From: Flagellimonas meridianipacifica
GTDB taxonomy: Bacteria; Bacteroidota; Bacteroidia; Flavobacteriales; Flavobacteriaceae
Reading direction: 5' to 3'
Length of the DNA: 64,000 bases
Assembly (NCBI RefSeq): GCF_003001695.1
Contig: NZ_PVYX01000002.1
Location: 682,001 to 746,000, forward strand
Shown here: positions 53,496 to 61,955 of the stretch, piece after piece
Position numbering within the stretch: the first letter of the stretch is position 1
Layout: every line of letters begins with the position of its first letter
Program-made: the position numbers and the translations under genes
Notes under the pieces: model-generated
Told to the model about the DNA's origin: nothing
Seen by the model: only the letters and a program-made list of their open reading frames with translations
The model's database searches: none

Positions 53496-54251
53496 ATGAA
53501 CGTAATCATTATTGAAGATGAAAAACCAGCCGCAAGACGATTGAACAGGTTATTGGCTGAACTCGATGTAGAGGTGTCGACCATGCTCCATTCAGTGGAT
53601 GAAGCTGTGGATTGGTTCCAAAACAACCATCACCCCGATCTTATCTTTTTGGACATTCAATTATCCGATGGGTTGTCCTTCGAAATTTTTGAAATCATTG
53701 AGGTAAAAAGTGCCATCATTTTTACCACGGCTTATGATGAATATGCACTACAAGCTTTTAAGTTGAACAGCATCGATTATTTGTTAAAACCCATAGATGA
53801 TGAAGAGCTTGAAAGCGCGATTAAAAAGTTTCGTGAACTGAAGCCTGAGCACCAAAAAATTTCTGTTGATTTCAACGATATAAAAAAGTTGCTGACCAAC
53901 CCTTTGGAACGTGAGTACAAAAAAAGATTTACGGCTAAAGTAGGGCAGCATCTTAAGATAATAAATGCAGATGAGGTGGAATGTTTTTATAGCGAGAACA
54001 AGGGTACTTATGCGGCAACTTTGGATGGAAGAAATTATCTCTTGGATACAACTTTGGAAAATCTTGAAGAAGAATTGTCGCCACAAACTTTCTTTAGGGT
54101 AAGCAGAAAGTTTTATGTGAACATCAGCCACATAAAAGATATCATTTCTTACACAAATTCTAGGCTTCAAATTAAGCTGAATCGCTTCAACGACCAAGAA
54201 ATCATTGTAAGTAGAGAGCGAGTAAAAGATTTCAAGTTATGGTTGGAGTAA
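53496..54251 (+). CDS. LytTR-type response regulator of the 2TM operon
   Basis: 251 residues. Receiver with EDEKPAA at the start, Asp53 in LIFLDIQLSDGLSF, FTTAYDEYALQAF and the lysine of YLLKPIDDEEL. The LytTR domain covers ~140-251 (RFTAKVGQHLKIINADEVEC, TLENLEEELSPQTFFRVSRK, IVSRERVKDFKLWLE). As the only DNA-binding gene of the operon it is the output partner of the LytS-2TM kinase. Confidence 0.93.
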   Translation: MNVIIIEDEKPAARRLNRLLAELDVEVSTMLHSVDEAVDWFQNNHHPDLIFLDIQLSDGLSFEIFEIIEVKSAIIFTTAYDEYALQAFKLNSIDYLLKPIDDEELESAIKKFRELKPEHQKISVDFNDIKKLLTNPLEREYKKRFTAKVGQHLKIINADEVECFYSENKGTYAATLDGRNYLLDTTLENLEEELSPQTFFRVSRKFYVNISHIKDIISYTNSRLQIKLNRFNDQEIIVSRERVKDFKLWLE

Positions 54252-54285
54252 GATTTTATAATAAATTGGAATTCAAATATTTAAA

Positions 54286-54323
54286 ACAGGTAAAAAACTA
54301 TTATAAGTTTTTCTTATACCTGT
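54286..54323. terminator. Hairpin between converging genes
   Basis: ACAGGTA/TACCTGT outer arms with AAAAACT/AGTTTTT inside. A T-rich loop and A/T on both sides suggest a weak bidirectional terminator for the LytTR gene and the LETM1-related gene. Confidence 0.45.
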
Positions 54324-54340
54324 AAATTTAAGCCAATTTT

Positions 54341-55531
54341 CTAGTTTTCCTCTATTCGGTTGTCGTCAAAGGCCGAGGGCAGCAATTTAGGAATTAATTT
54401 TATAAAAATAGGCAATAAAACGGCACCACCGGGCAGCATAAAAATAGCCAATGATGGTATGGTTTTAAAAATATCCAGGAGTTGATTTTGCATTTTTCTC
54501 CGCTCCTCGGGAGTAAGTTCTTTGACCGTGGATTTGGATAAAAGTGAAACCAATTCTTTACTTTCTGTAAGTTCTTTTTTTAATCTTTTACTGTTTCGCA
54601 AAATTAATTTACTCACGTTTTTGGACATGCCTTGGTAAAACTGAAAAGCCACATTTTTATCACTTAGATACCCGATTCTTGACTTGTTTTTTTCGAAGAA
54701 ATTTATAACCAAATTCATTGAGTTTTCAACCTCAATAATTGATTTTCCCAAGTCCTTTCCCAGCTCAAAAATGTAATTGGATTCTGTTAGGTCAATCGAC
54801 TTATCTTCCCAAATGGTGAGACAGGCCATATCCAAAAAATAGTTCTTTTCTTCCTGGGTAAAATTTAACGCCAAAAGGTCTCGATATGTGCCATCAAAAT
54901 CAGCTTCATTTAAGTCAACATAGGTTAACGAGGAAGCCAATAATTGAATGAATTTAGCATCATTTTTATTGGCCTCTTTGGAATTTAAACTATGGTAAGC
55001 AATGTTCATGGTAACATACTCGAGTAGTTTTGCATGTTCCATTCCGGATTTTTTTCCGTTGAGATACGTCCTAAAAATAAGAACATCAACAAAGAGCAAG
55101 GAATTGGTTATACTGTTTCCAAAGGCCCTACTGAAAGCGCTTCCTCCCAAATAAATGCGTGAATCAATTAGTTTTTCCAACTGGGATTCTGTGCGCTTTG
55201 CGCTCAATATCTTGTTCAAAAATGATATTTTACCCACCTCCAATGACTTATAATAAGCAAAAACAATATCCACAAAGTCATTGAAATTGTTGTTTTTTCT
55301 CTCCAATTGAAAGGTCAAATACAGTGCAACCAGTAAGTTGATTTTGGCAATCTCGTCTTCCGTTAACTTTAGTTCTGTTGATATGAGTGGGAATACATCA
55401 ATATGGATTCCATATACAAAACCTATTTTTTTGAGGTGCAGATAAAGCTCATCCTGACCGGAGAGGTGTATAGGTTGTTTCTGGACCAAATGGCCAAATT
55501 TGTTTATCCAGCCTGTTGCGGAAGGGTTCAT
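54341..55531 (-). CDS. LETM1-related biofilm-associated-type protein
   Basis: 396 residues. The C-terminal ~60 residues carry the LETM1-like end: LTPEERRKMQNQLLDIFKTI, then PSLAIFMLPGGAVLLPIFIK and LIPKLLPSAF, a hydrophobic helix followed by an amphipathic one. The rest is helical and soluble (LEKLIDSRIYLGGSAFSRAF). Flavobacterial annotation groups call such proteins LETM1-related biofilm-associated proteins; mitochondrial LETM1 is a cation/proton exchanger. The bacterial role is not defined. Confidence 0.8.
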   Translation of the reverse strand: MNPSATGWINKFGHLVQKQPIHLSGQDELYLHLKKIGFVYGIHIDVFPLISTELKLTEDEIAKINLLVALYLTFQLERKNNNFNDFVDIVFAYYKSLEVGKISFLNKILSAKRTESQLEKLIDSRIYLGGSAFSRAFGNSITNSLLFVDVLIFRTYLNGKKSGMEHAKLLEYVTMNIAYHSLNSKEANKNDAKFIQLLASSLTYVDLNEADFDGTYRDLLALNFTQEEKNYFLDMACLTIWEDKSIDLTESNYIFELGKDLGKSIIEVENSMNLVINFFEKNKSRIGYLSDKNVAFQFYQGMSKNVSKLILRNSKRLKKELTESKELVSLLSKSTVKELTPEERRKMQNQLLDIFKTIPSLAIFMLPGGAVLLPIFIKLIPKLLPSAFDDNRIEEN

Positions 55532-55698
55532 TGGTCAAGCAGGTTACACTTAGGGAGTACAAAATAGCAGATTTTTCTGAAGGAATGAATCGAAACGTAT
55601 CAAAATTCTATTAAGAAAATTTTAACAATCCAATACCAAACCCTCCCTAATAAACTTCCGTAGGTAGGGGCGTATTAATATAAAATCCAAATAACAAA

Positions 55699-56391
55699 AT
55701 GAAAAAAACAACTAAGCTTCTAACTGGGGCTTTGGCCTTACTACTGGTTTCTGCGATTTTTGTAGCAGCAGACCATATTGATGCGCCAAGTTCCACGGCA
55801 ACTACATCGGATATTGCCGATTTCTTTGCCTTTGAACCTTCGGAGGGTTCAGATAACACCGTTTTTGCAGTAGACCTGCAATCCGATGTACTCCCTGAAC
55901 TTCCATTTGGCAGTTTTGACGAAGATGTACTTACCGAAATCAATATTGACCTGGATGGTGATTTGATTGAAGATAGAGTCATCCAGGCCATAGCTAGAGA
56001 TGGGAGAATGTATTTTTTTGGACCTGCATCACCAGCTCAAACCGGTTTGAGTAGCCAGGTACTTACTGATTCTCCCCTTGGGGATGTTGAGATTTCAGAC
56101 GCAACACCCGTGGTAGAAACTACTGCTAGCGGTGTTTCTTTGTTTGCTGGACCTAGGCAAGACCCTTTTTTCTTTGATTTCTTTCAATTTAATGCCGTGA
56201 TTTCTCCAGAACTGGATTCTGCAGTAGGAGGATTTTTGCCCTCGGATGAGGCGACAGATACTTTTGACGGAGCCAATACACTCTCTATAATCATTGAAAT
56301 TCCAAACTCGCTCTTAGGTTCTCCAACCGCTACTAATCCTTTGGGTCTGACGGTATACAAAACATGGGTGACCACCAATAGAAAACAATAA
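55699..56391 (+). CDS. DUF4331-family secreted protein (first)
   Basis: 230 residues with signal peptide (ending IFVAA). Begins ADHIDAPSSTATTSDIADFF, the invariant DUF4331 start, followed by TVFAVDLQSDVLPEL and a C-terminal SIIIEIPNSLLG, TVYKTWVTTNR. Shorter than classic DUF4331 (usually 400 or more), so it is a half-length form that pairs with the next gene. Metal binding by the HIDAP-type Asp/His cluster is inference. Confidence 0.88.
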   Translation: MKKTTKLLTGALALLLVSAIFVAADHIDAPSSTATTSDIADFFAFEPSEGSDNTVFAVDLQSDVLPELPFGSFDEDVLTEINIDLDGDLIEDRVIQAIARDGRMYFFGPASPAQTGLSSQVLTDSPLGDVEISDATPVVETTASGVSLFAGPRQDPFFFDFFQFNAVISPELDSAVGGFLPSDEATDTFDGANTLSIIIEIPNSLLGSPTATNPLGLTVYKTWVTTNRKQ

Positions 56392-56410
56392 CTACTAATT
56401 GAACATAAAG

Positions 56411-57145
56411 ATGAAAACACAACTGATAAAGATATTTTTTGCCTCATTTTTAATGGGACTCTTGACGGTGTCCTGTAATAATGATGATGACGTTATGCTA
56501 CCGGATGATATGGGAATGGAAGATGATGGAATGATGATGGAAGATGATGGTATGATGGGAGTTGACTTTTCTGGAACTTTCGCTCAAGTAGATTATATGG
56601 GCAGGCCGGGAATTAATACCACGTTGAGCTTTGATATGGAGGGACAACCTAGTGTAAAAGATGCACATAACGTGACCATCCCCTCCGAAATGGTTGCCAC
56701 TTTCCAGCCTGGATTCCAAGCACGATTGGAGCAATATCACGATGTATATGCCTTGAAGTTGGGATTGGACCCTATGGCGGTGGATTATGAAAACAACATT
56801 TTAGGCCTTACCGCTGAGCAACTGACCACTGTCCTGGCCGCAGATGCTTTGGATGTGGCTCCAGATTTACCAACAACGTACTTTAATCCAGGAACGGATT
56901 TCGATAATGATGGAATCATTTTGGTTCCTGATGGTGATGAAGTGGCATTAACGGGAAGAACTCCTAGTGACGATATAATTGATGTTTCATTGATTCTGTT
57001 CTTTGGTGGTGCCCAAGGGGATAGGTTCAGCGGACAGGATCTGGATGATGATGGTACTGCCGACCTTCCTCGATTAACATCGGATGGGGTTGGATTGACT
57101 GCCGATATCTCGACTGATTTCCCTTATTTGGGAGACCCTGAATAG
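56411..57145 (+). CDS. DUF4331-family lipoprotein with Met/Asp-rich linker (second)
   Basis: 244 residues from the ATG at 56411; a TTG start four codons upstream is less likely. Lipobox LTVSC with Cys22. Directly after the anchor comes a Met/Asp/Glu-rich linker (LPDDMGMEDDGMMMEDDGMM). The DUF4331 part follows: GTFAQVDYMGRPGINTTLSF, YFNPGTDFDNDGIILVPDGD, TGRTPSDDIIDVSLILFFGG, RFSGQDLDDDGTADLPRLTS. The many Asp/Asn turns look like calcium sites. It probably forms a surface pair with the preceding protein. Confidence 0.85.
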   Translation: MKTQLIKIFFASFLMGLLTVSCNNDDDVMLPDDMGMEDDGMMMEDDGMMGVDFSGTFAQVDYMGRPGINTTLSFDMEGQPSVKDAHNVTIPSEMVATFQPGFQARLEQYHDVYALKLGLDPMAVDYENNILGLTAEQLTTVLAADALDVAPDLPTTYFNPGTDFDNDGIILVPDGDEVALTGRTPSDDIIDVSLILFFGGAQGDRFSGQDLDDDGTADLPRLTSDGVGLTADISTDFPYLGDPE

Positions 57146-57165
57146 GAAATTGCTATGAAAGAGAG

Positions 57166-57194
57166 GGGAGGGACATTATGAACCTCCCTTTTTT
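57166..57194 (+). terminator. Intrinsic terminator within the DUF4331-TPR cluster
   Basis: GGGAGG/CCTCCC stem with an 11-base loop followed by six T, 20 bases after the DUF4331 stop. The TPR gene starts 25 bases later, so this may only attenuate. Confidence 0.7.
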
Positions 57195-57218
57195 ATCCAC
57201 TAAAACAAAAGTCACATC

Positions 57219-58493
57219 ATGAAAAGAATATTCACACTACTGGCATTAGCTCTGCTAATTTCTTGCTCAAAAGAAAAAACATCGATAACCAATATCAACG
57301 ATTACAATAAATACCTGAAAACTTCAGATGTTGAGAACACATCAAAATTCTTTGAACTGTGGAATGGTAAAATTAAATCCGATAGTTTGCAGACCCTGGC
57401 TCTTGGCAATGTTGCAAAGGAGTATGGCCGTTTTTTCAAAACATCGGGAGATATAGAATATTTGAAAAATGCGGAACGTGCTTTGAAAAAAGCATTGGAT
57501 GAAGCTGCGATTGGAAAATCAGGATATTTAAGAGCCTTGGCCCGAAATTATATAGCTCAACATCGATTTAAGGAAGCCTTGGTACTGGCCCAAAAAGCAA
57601 GAGAAATGGGAAGTGGTGTTAACGCTTCGCAAAGTCTTTTGTTCGATTTGCACATGGAATTGGGGAACTATACAACAGCATCAAAGTATCTGGACAGCAT
57701 CCAAAACCTATCAGATTTTGGATATCTCATTCGCGTAGCAAAATGGAATGACCATAAGGGAGATTTGGAAACTGCCATCCGTTTTATGGAAAAAGCCAAG
57801 GAGAAAGCAGATTCTTCAAAAAATCTAGGACTGCGTTTATGGGCGTACACCAACTTAGCAGATTTTTATGGGCATGATGGACGGATTGAAGATGCATACG
57901 GCCATTATCTTATGGCGCTTCAATTGGATTCAAATAATGCTTATGCAAAAAAGGGAATTGCTTGGATTGTATTCTCATACGAACGCAATCCTCAGGAAGC
58001 TCTCCGCATTATTGAGGCGGTGGAGAGAACAAATCAATCTCCAGATTTAGATTTGTTTAAAGCAGAAGTCGCCGAATATATAGGAAACGAAGAGATTAAA
58101 GCTAAAGCTCTTGAGGATTTCCACACCAAGGTTCAAAATTCATCTTATGGGATTATGTACAACACCCATAAAATTGAATACTATTTAGGAAAAGGAGAGG
58201 TAACACATAAAGCTTTGGAGATTGCAAATGCAGAGATTACCAATCGCTCTACTCCGGAAACCTATGATTTGTTGGCTTACAGCTATTTACAGGATGGCAA
58301 GAATGCGAAGGCCATGGAATTAATGGAAACGCATGTGAAAGGAAAAACCTTCGAGCCTATGGCACAATATCATATGGCACAGATTTATAAGGCTAATGGG
58401 TACCTTGATGATGTTGAGGCTTTAAAAGAAGAATTAATGGAAGCTTCATTTGAATTGGGTCCAAATATGGAAAAAGCCATTCAAGAATTATGA
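57219..58493 (+). CDS. TPR-repeat lipoprotein
   Basis: 424 residues. Lipobox LISC with Cys16, then many TPR pairs (LRALARNYIAQHRFKEALVL, AQKAREMG; LWAYTNLADFYGHDGRIEDA, YGHYLMALQLDSNNAYAKKG; LLAYSYLQDGKNAKAMELME). The downstream position suggests it works with the DUF4331 pair, for example as periplasmic scaffold (inference). The protein matches no specific named family that I can recognise. Confidence 0.85.
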   Translation: MKRIFTLLALALLISCSKEKTSITNINDYNKYLKTSDVENTSKFFELWNGKIKSDSLQTLALGNVAKEYGRFFKTSGDIEYLKNAERALKKALDEAAIGKSGYLRALARNYIAQHRFKEALVLAQKAREMGSGVNASQSLLFDLHMELGNYTTASKYLDSIQNLSDFGYLIRVAKWNDHKGDLETAIRFMEKAKEKADSSKNLGLRLWAYTNLADFYGHDGRIEDAYGHYLMALQLDSNNAYAKKGIAWIVFSYERNPQEALRIIEAVERTNQSPDLDLFKAEVAEYIGNEEIKAKALEDFHTKVQNSSYGIMYNTHKIEYYLGKGEVTHKALEIANAEITNRSTPETYDLLAYSYLQDGKNAKAMELMETHVKGKTFEPMAQYHMAQIYKANGYLDDVEALKEELMEASFELGPNMEKAIQEL

Positions 58494-58531
58494 TGTAGTA
58501 ATCTAGTGTTTTGTTTAGGATTGTTTTGATG

Positions 58532-58558
58532 AACGCCATAGGGTATACTTATGGCGTT
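58532..58558. terminator. Hairpin between converging TPR and mscS genes
   Basis: AACGCCATA/TATGGCGTT perfect 9-base arms around a 9-base loop. The T tract is weak on both strands. The right arm ends at the first base of the mscS stop codon. Confidence 0.6.
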
Positions 58559-59097
58559 TATTCATTTTCCAATACATCCTTAGGTTCTTCATCTTCATGC
58601 GATAAAATTTCTATGCCTTTTTGAATGACCAAGTTTGTGGGTATGGTAATGCTACGGCCATCATCAGTTCGCATATAAAGGTAAAACCCGCTTATATCCT
58701 CAACTTTTCCTGTCCAGTCAAAATCCTTGTCCAAAACGCGTATTCTATCACCCAAACGCAAAGGATGACTAAAAAATAGAATCACACTGGCAGTAAGATT
58801 GGAAAGAATGGACCACTGGGCCACAAAACCAATCCCAACAATGGCTAATATTGATGAAATAAAAACGGAGAATTCCTTTAAATCAACACCCCATACTAAG
58901 GTAATGGCTATTAAAGCAAGTCCATAGAAAAACAGATTGCTCAAATAGAAAATAACCTTTCTACTGTTCATGTTTATGGCACTGATTTTTCCAAATCTTC
59001 TAATAGCTCTCTTGGCCAAAGAATTGATGGCAAAAATGAGTAGCAATAATAAAATGGTAATCAGAATCTGAAATTTGTATGACATCAATCCTTCCAT
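58558..59097 (-). CDS. Small MscS-family mechanosensitive channel protein
   Basis: 179 residues from the ATG at 59095-59097. Three helices (FQILITILLLLLIFAINSLA, VIFYLSNLFFYGLALIAIT, then the pore helix VFISSILAIVGIGFVAQW) are followed by the MscS beta domain (LGDRIRVLDKDFDWTGKVED, MRTDDGRSITIPTNLVIQKG). The C-terminal alpha/beta vestibule of E. coli MscS is missing, a short form known in other bacteria. It probably releases osmolytes on hypo-osmotic shock. Confidence 0.88.
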   Translation of the reverse strand: MEGLMSYKFQILITILLLLLIFAINSLAKRAIRRFGKISAINMNSRKVIFYLSNLFFYGLALIAITLVWGVDLKEFSVFISSILAIVGIGFVAQWSILSNLTASVILFFSHPLRLGDRIRVLDKDFDWTGKVEDISGFYLYMRTDDGRSITIPTNLVIQKGIEILSHEDEEPKDVLENE

Positions 59098-59245
59098 ATT
59101 CAATACGAATTTGTAGACTGCAAAATACCAATTAATTCTTGTCTGTTTTTTAGGTATTCCACATCTGGGTTTTTAAGACAGCAAAGATGCTAAGCTGTAT
59201 TTTTCACCAATGATAAAGGTCATATTCTTAGAATATATGGTGAAC

Positions 59246-59253
59246 TAGTTTTG
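59246..59253 (+). promoter_or_regulatory. Probable -7 box of the OmpW-like gene
   Basis: TAGTTTTG, an exact TAnnTTTG match, 22 bases before the ATG. No TTG at -33. Confidence 0.45.
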
Positions 59254-59275
59254 ACAAAACTTTAAAAAAGCAACG

Positions 59276-59926
59276 ATGAGAAAACTAGGGATTTGTTTGA
59301 TGATGGTACTTTTAGGTACGGCCAATTTTGTTTTGGCACAGGATCAACCCAGCAATGATGATTTTAGTAAATGGCAATTTCGTCTAAGGGGTATTGTGGT
59401 AACTCCAGACGAAAGTGCAGATATTGAGGCCATAGGGGGTGATGCGTCCATTTCTACGGCTTTTGTACCAGAATTCGATATATCTTACTTTTTTGATGAG
59501 AATTGGTCTGTGGAATTGATTTTGGCCACGGCAAAACACGATGTGGAAGCGGTTGAAACAGCTGCAGGAGATATAGACTTGGGCAGTGTATGGTTACTTC
59601 CACCAACCCTTACGGGGCAATATCACTTTACTGGAGGAGATTTCGTTCCCTATCTGGGTGCAGGGGTCAACTTTACCTTGTTCTACGGAGTGGATGAAGG
59701 TCCGGTGGCAGATGATGTGGATTACGACTCGTCCCTAGGCTTTGCACTACAGGGAGGGCTTGATTATATGCTCAATGACAAATGGTTCTTGAATATAGAT
59801 GTTAAGCGCTTATTCTTGAGTACGGATGTAACCGTAGATGCAACTAGTGCGCTTGGAGCTACAGTTGGCGCCGATGTGGATATCGATCCTTGGATTATCG
59901 GTTTTGGCGTAGGGGTTAAATTATAG
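59276..59926 (+). CDS. OmpW-family outer membrane protein
   Basis: 216 residues. Signal peptide (ending NFVLAQ), then an 8-strand barrel: WQFRLRGIVVTPDESADIEA, SISTAFVPEFDISYFFDENW, VWLLPPTLTGQYHFTGGDFV, PYLGAGVNFTLFYGVDE and WIIGFGVGVKL, which matches the OmpW family end. In other bacteria OmpW forms a narrow hydrophobic channel and responds to stress. Monocistronic. Confidence 0.93.
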   Translation: MRKLGICLMMVLLGTANFVLAQDQPSNDDFSKWQFRLRGIVVTPDESADIEAIGGDASISTAFVPEFDISYFFDENWSVELILATAKHDVEAVETAAGDIDLGSVWLLPPTLTGQYHFTGGDFVPYLGAGVNFTLFYGVDEGPVADDVDYDSSLGFALQGGLDYMLNDKWFLNIDVKRLFLSTDVTVDATSALGATVGADVDIDPWIIGFGVGVKL

Positions 59927-59937
59927 GGTTTTACAAT

Positions 59938-60076
59938 AAAAGCGGCTGTCTAAAAAGAGAGGGTATCGTCATTCTGAATTCATTTCAGAATCTCAATATT
60001 ATCAAATACGAATATTGAAGAGAACCTGAAACAAGTTCAGGTTGACGCAACCATACTTTTAGACAGCCGCTTTTTT
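59938..60076. repeat. Intergenic inverted-repeat element with nested palindromes
   Basis: Left arm AAAAGCGGCTGTCTAAAAAG and right arm CTTTTAGACAGCCGCTTTT are reverse complements except for one A, so ~19-base ends close a 139-base element that could end both convergent genes (T runs on both strands). Inside are two more palindromes: ATTCTGAA/TTCAGAAT and AACCTGAA/TTCAGGTT. The interior resembles REP-like repeats dispersed in Bacteroidota. It is not a gene. Confidence 0.7.
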
Positions 60077-60092
60077 ATGTGTTTAATGAACT

Positions 60093-60890
60093 TTAAGGTC
60101 CTACGGTACCCAAAGTATACAATTGTTCTAAGGTGGGAGTTTCACTTCCTCCTTCAGGTTCCAGAGTAATACCGAAAGCTTGCGATTCATTGGTGTTTTC
60201 CAAAGTAAAGAGCTTATCCTCATTGGAATCAAAATCGGAAAGAAGTCCGATACTAGTCGGTGTTAATGGATTTAAAGTAAGCGACCAAACCTGGTAATCA
60301 TACCCCTCTGGCGGTGAAGGGAGACCTTGAGCATCGATGGTAACCACTTCATTTGAAGCATTCCAGAATACTTTGGCATATGATGCCGGCGAGACCTGCT
60401 GACCCTGTAGCAAAACTACACTTACGTCCTTGTTCCTAAGTTCTTCAAGAATGGTTTCTTTGTTGGTTATCTCCAATTTTATGTTTGACAGAGAATCCTT
60501 CAATTGTTCCATCGTTTTGTTGGTCACTTCAATATCAGATTTCAATTCGTTGTTCTGAAGATATGTCCAAACCAATCCAATGGCCAAAATGATGGAGGCA
60601 GTCCATCCTAGATAAGTGACCCAACCGCTTTTAGGTTTTGAATCCAATTCAATAATCGGACTGTCGTCTTTCTTTATTTTGGATGCTATACTTTCAAAAG
60701 AGGTAGGGGGCATTCCAGGAGATGCCTTTTTTGTAAGGTCCAAAATGGTAGCTTCAATAGCTTCAATTTCTTTTTGGATTTCTGGATATTGACGTGCATA
60801 GCCCTGTACCTCTTCATTCTCTTTGGGAGATAAAGCTCCTGAAACATAAAGTTCCAAAATACCAGATGCTATGTACTTTTCGACATCCAT
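60093..60890 (-). CDS. Membrane anti-sigma factor (RskA-like)
   Basis: 265 residues. Cytosolic N-terminus (DVEKYIASGILELYVSGALS, then ENEEVQGYARQYPEIQKEIE), one transmembrane helix (VTYLGWTASIILAIGLVWTY), a coiled coil (MEQLKDSLSNIKLEITNKET) and a periplasmic RskA-like domain (AKVFWNASNEVVTIDAQGLP, SPPEGYDYQVWSL). It holds the ECF sigma factor encoded immediately upstream; no gap lies between the two genes. Confidence 0.92.
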   Translation of the reverse strand: MDVEKYIASGILELYVSGALSPKENEEVQGYARQYPEIQKEIEAIEATILDLTKKASPGMPPTSFESIASKIKKDDSPIIELDSKPKSGWVTYLGWTASIILAIGLVWTYLQNNELKSDIEVTNKTMEQLKDSLSNIKLEITNKETILEELRNKDVSVVLLQGQQVSPASYAKVFWNASNEVVTIDAQGLPSPPEGYDYQVWSLTLNPLTPTSIGLLSDFDSNEDKLFTLENTNESQAFGITLEPEGGSETPTLEQLYTLGTVGP

Positions 60891-61421
60891 TTACAGTGCG
60901 TTGTTTTTTCGTATTTGTGAGATACAGTTTCTATTTCTAGTTTTCACGGTGCCCAAAGGGATACCCAGTTCTTCAGCAGCCTCTTTTTGGGTGTACCCTT
61001 TAAAATATAGTAGGCTGATTATCTCCCTACAAAGCTCTTTTAAGCCTTTTAACATCTTTTTCAACCCAATTACGTCCACCTGGTTTCCCATCTCTTCCGT
61101 TTCTTCCAAAATACCTACGAAGGAATCAATACTCAGGTTTCTTTTTTGCTCTTTATTCGATTTGGAGCGTAATTCATCGATAGCCGTGTTACGTGCTATG
61201 TTTAAAATCCAAGTAAAGAATCTTCCCTTCGAAGCATCGTAACTTGATGAATTGTTCCATACTTTGATAAAAACATCTTGACATATTTCCTTGGAACGCT
61301 CCGAATCCTTAAGAATAACATTAATGACACCGCATATGTTTTCCCCATACATGTTGTACAGCTTTTCAAAAGCTGAAACATCTTTTTTCTGGAAATTCTC
61401 TATGAGCGCGTCTAGGTTCAT
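60891..61421 (-). CDS. ECF-family RNA polymerase sigma factor
   Basis: 176 residues from the ATG at 61419-61421 (MNLDALIENFQKKDVSAF), since the extra residues of a longer frame do not fit. Region 2: FEKLYNMYGENICGVINVIL and QDVFIKVWNNSSSYDASKGR, FFTWILNIARNTAIDELR. Region 4: LLYFKGYTQKEAAEELGIPL, GTVKTRNRNCISQIRK. It is co-translated with its anti-sigma factor and probably controls its own operon. Confidence 0.94.
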   Translation of the reverse strand: MNLDALIENFQKKDVSAFEKLYNMYGENICGVINVILKDSERSKEICQDVFIKVWNNSSSYDASKGRFFTWILNIARNTAIDELRSKSNKEQKRNLSIDSFVGILEETEEMGNQVDVIGLKKMLKGLKELCREIISLLYFKGYTQKEAAEELGIPLGTVKTRNRNCISQIRKNNAL

Positions 61422-61476
61422 AAGGTTGAAGAACCTAAAATAGGACAAAATTGTATGCTACGGAAAGTTTCAGCTA

Positions 61477-61848
61477 CTAAACGTGTTGATCTATGAGAAT
61501 GGTATTCCCATCCGGGTCGGTCAGCGCGAAACTACCAGGTCCAGAACCAGTCTCATCTGTTTCAGAAGCCAATGCGACCTTTTTTTCTTTTAAGCTTTTC
61601 TGGATATCCCGGACATCATCAAAAGAGTCCAAGGCATTCGCATTCTCGTCCCATCCGGGATTGAAGGTCAGAATGTTCTGCTCAAACATGCCTTGAAAAA
61701 GACCAACAAGAGCATTACCGTTTTTCATAATGAGATAGTTTCGTTCCATTTCACCCGCAAAAACACTGAATCCCAAATTTTCATAGAAAGCTTTGGAGAC
61801 AGCTAGGTCTTTAACGGCCAAACTGATTGAAAATGCACCTAGTTTCAT
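61477..61848 (-). CDS. VOC-family (glyoxalase-like) protein
   Basis: 123 residues: LGAFSISLAVKDLAVSKAFY, ENLGFSVFAGEMERNYLIMK, FDDVRDIQKSLKEKKVALAS and SFALTDPDGNTILIDQHV. Complete single VOC domain. Metal-binding residues are not all obvious (no clear N-terminal His), so an enzyme activity is open. Confidence 0.9.
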   Translation of the reverse strand: MKLGAFSISLAVKDLAVSKAFYENLGFSVFAGEMERNYLIMKNGNALVGLFQGMFEQNILTFNPGWDENANALDSFDDVRDIQKSLKEKKVALASETDETGSGPGSFALTDPDGNTILIDQHV

Positions 61849-61859
61849 ATTGGTTTAGA

Positions 61860-61886
61860 TAAAAAGAGCGGTATGGAACCGCTCTT
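61860..61886 (-). terminator. Intrinsic terminator after the superoxide dismutase gene
   Basis: AAGAGCGGT/ACCGCTCTT stem with a 5-base loop. On the minus strand it is followed by T runs, about 70 bases after the dismutase stop. Confidence 0.8.
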
Positions 61887-61955
61887 ATATTAATAACTGA
61901 TTTATTCTAAAGAAGTGAAGCTATATTCAGTTCGGCTTGCTTTGAAGTAAACAGA

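Noticed and set aside
56525..56565. GATGATGG-type repeats that look like a tandem DNA repeat
   Set aside because: They are explained by the Met/Asp-rich linker codons of the DUF4331 lipoprotein.
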